Source: Desulfobulbus sp. (GTDB lineage Bacteria; Desulfobacterota; Desulfobulbia; Desulfobulbales; Desulfobulbaceae). From it: a stretch of DNA of 6,125 nucleotides. The stretch lies in assembly GCA_030600525.1 (NCBI GenBank), contig JAUVLX010000220.1, positions 1 through 6,125 of the forward strand, given 5' to 3'. The notes under the pieces were generated by a model, which was given only the letters and a program-made list of their open reading frames with translations, searched no databases and had not been told where the DNA came from. This document shows, one piece after another, positions 6,119 through 6,125 of the stretch (positions within the stretch are counted from its first letter, which is position 1; each line of letters starts with the position of its first letter). Both the position numbers and the translations under genes were made by a program.

Positions 6119-6125
6119 GGCAAAA

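Overview
The window looks like a piece of a Gram-negative bacterial chromosome of moderate GC content. It holds one insertion sequence, a single-domain cyclic-nucleotide-binding protein gene, and a two-gene operon coding for an HrpB-type RNA helicase and a radical SAM enzyme. HrpB helicases are typical of Proteobacteria and related phyla. The HrpB and radical SAM sequences would fit a Desulfobacterota (Desulfobulbales-like) genome, but that assignment is an impression from reading the proteins, not a search result.

Layout, left to right. Positions 1-102 are a short flank with no identifiable gene. Positions 103-1626 are a complete ISL3-family insertion sequence of about 1.52 kb, with imperfect terminal inverted repeats, one intact DDE transposase gene, a perfect 15-bp internal inverted repeat, and a strong hairpin that covers the transposase start codon. 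Positions 1627-1694 hold an inverted repeat downstream of the next gene. Positions 1695-2183 (minus strand) code for the cyclic-nucleotide-binding protein; a GTG start with an excellent Shine-Dalgarno is preferred over the longer TTG frame. Positions 2184-2678 form a gene-poor stretch with candidate divergent promoters, a striking operator-like palindrome, and weak traces of an unidentified, possibly decayed, minus-strand reading frame. Positions 2679-5213 are hrpB, and 5210-6118 are the radical SAM gene, which overlaps the hrpB stop codon by 4 bases (ATGA).

How the parts relate. The helicase and radical SAM genes are almost certainly co-transcribed and translationally coupled, but nothing in the sequence explains a shared function. 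The cyclic-nucleotide-binding protein is transcribed divergently from hrpB and has no DNA-binding domain, so it is more likely a ligand-sensing module or partner protein than a transcription factor. The transposon is probably an independent passenger. The most interesting signals are the hairpin over the transposase start, which could silence read-through transcripts but not transcripts from the element's own promoter, the palindrome in the divergent intergenic region, and the radical SAM enzyme with extra C-terminal cysteines of unknown substrate. No CRISPR array, tRNA, rRNA or clearly new multi-gene system was seen.
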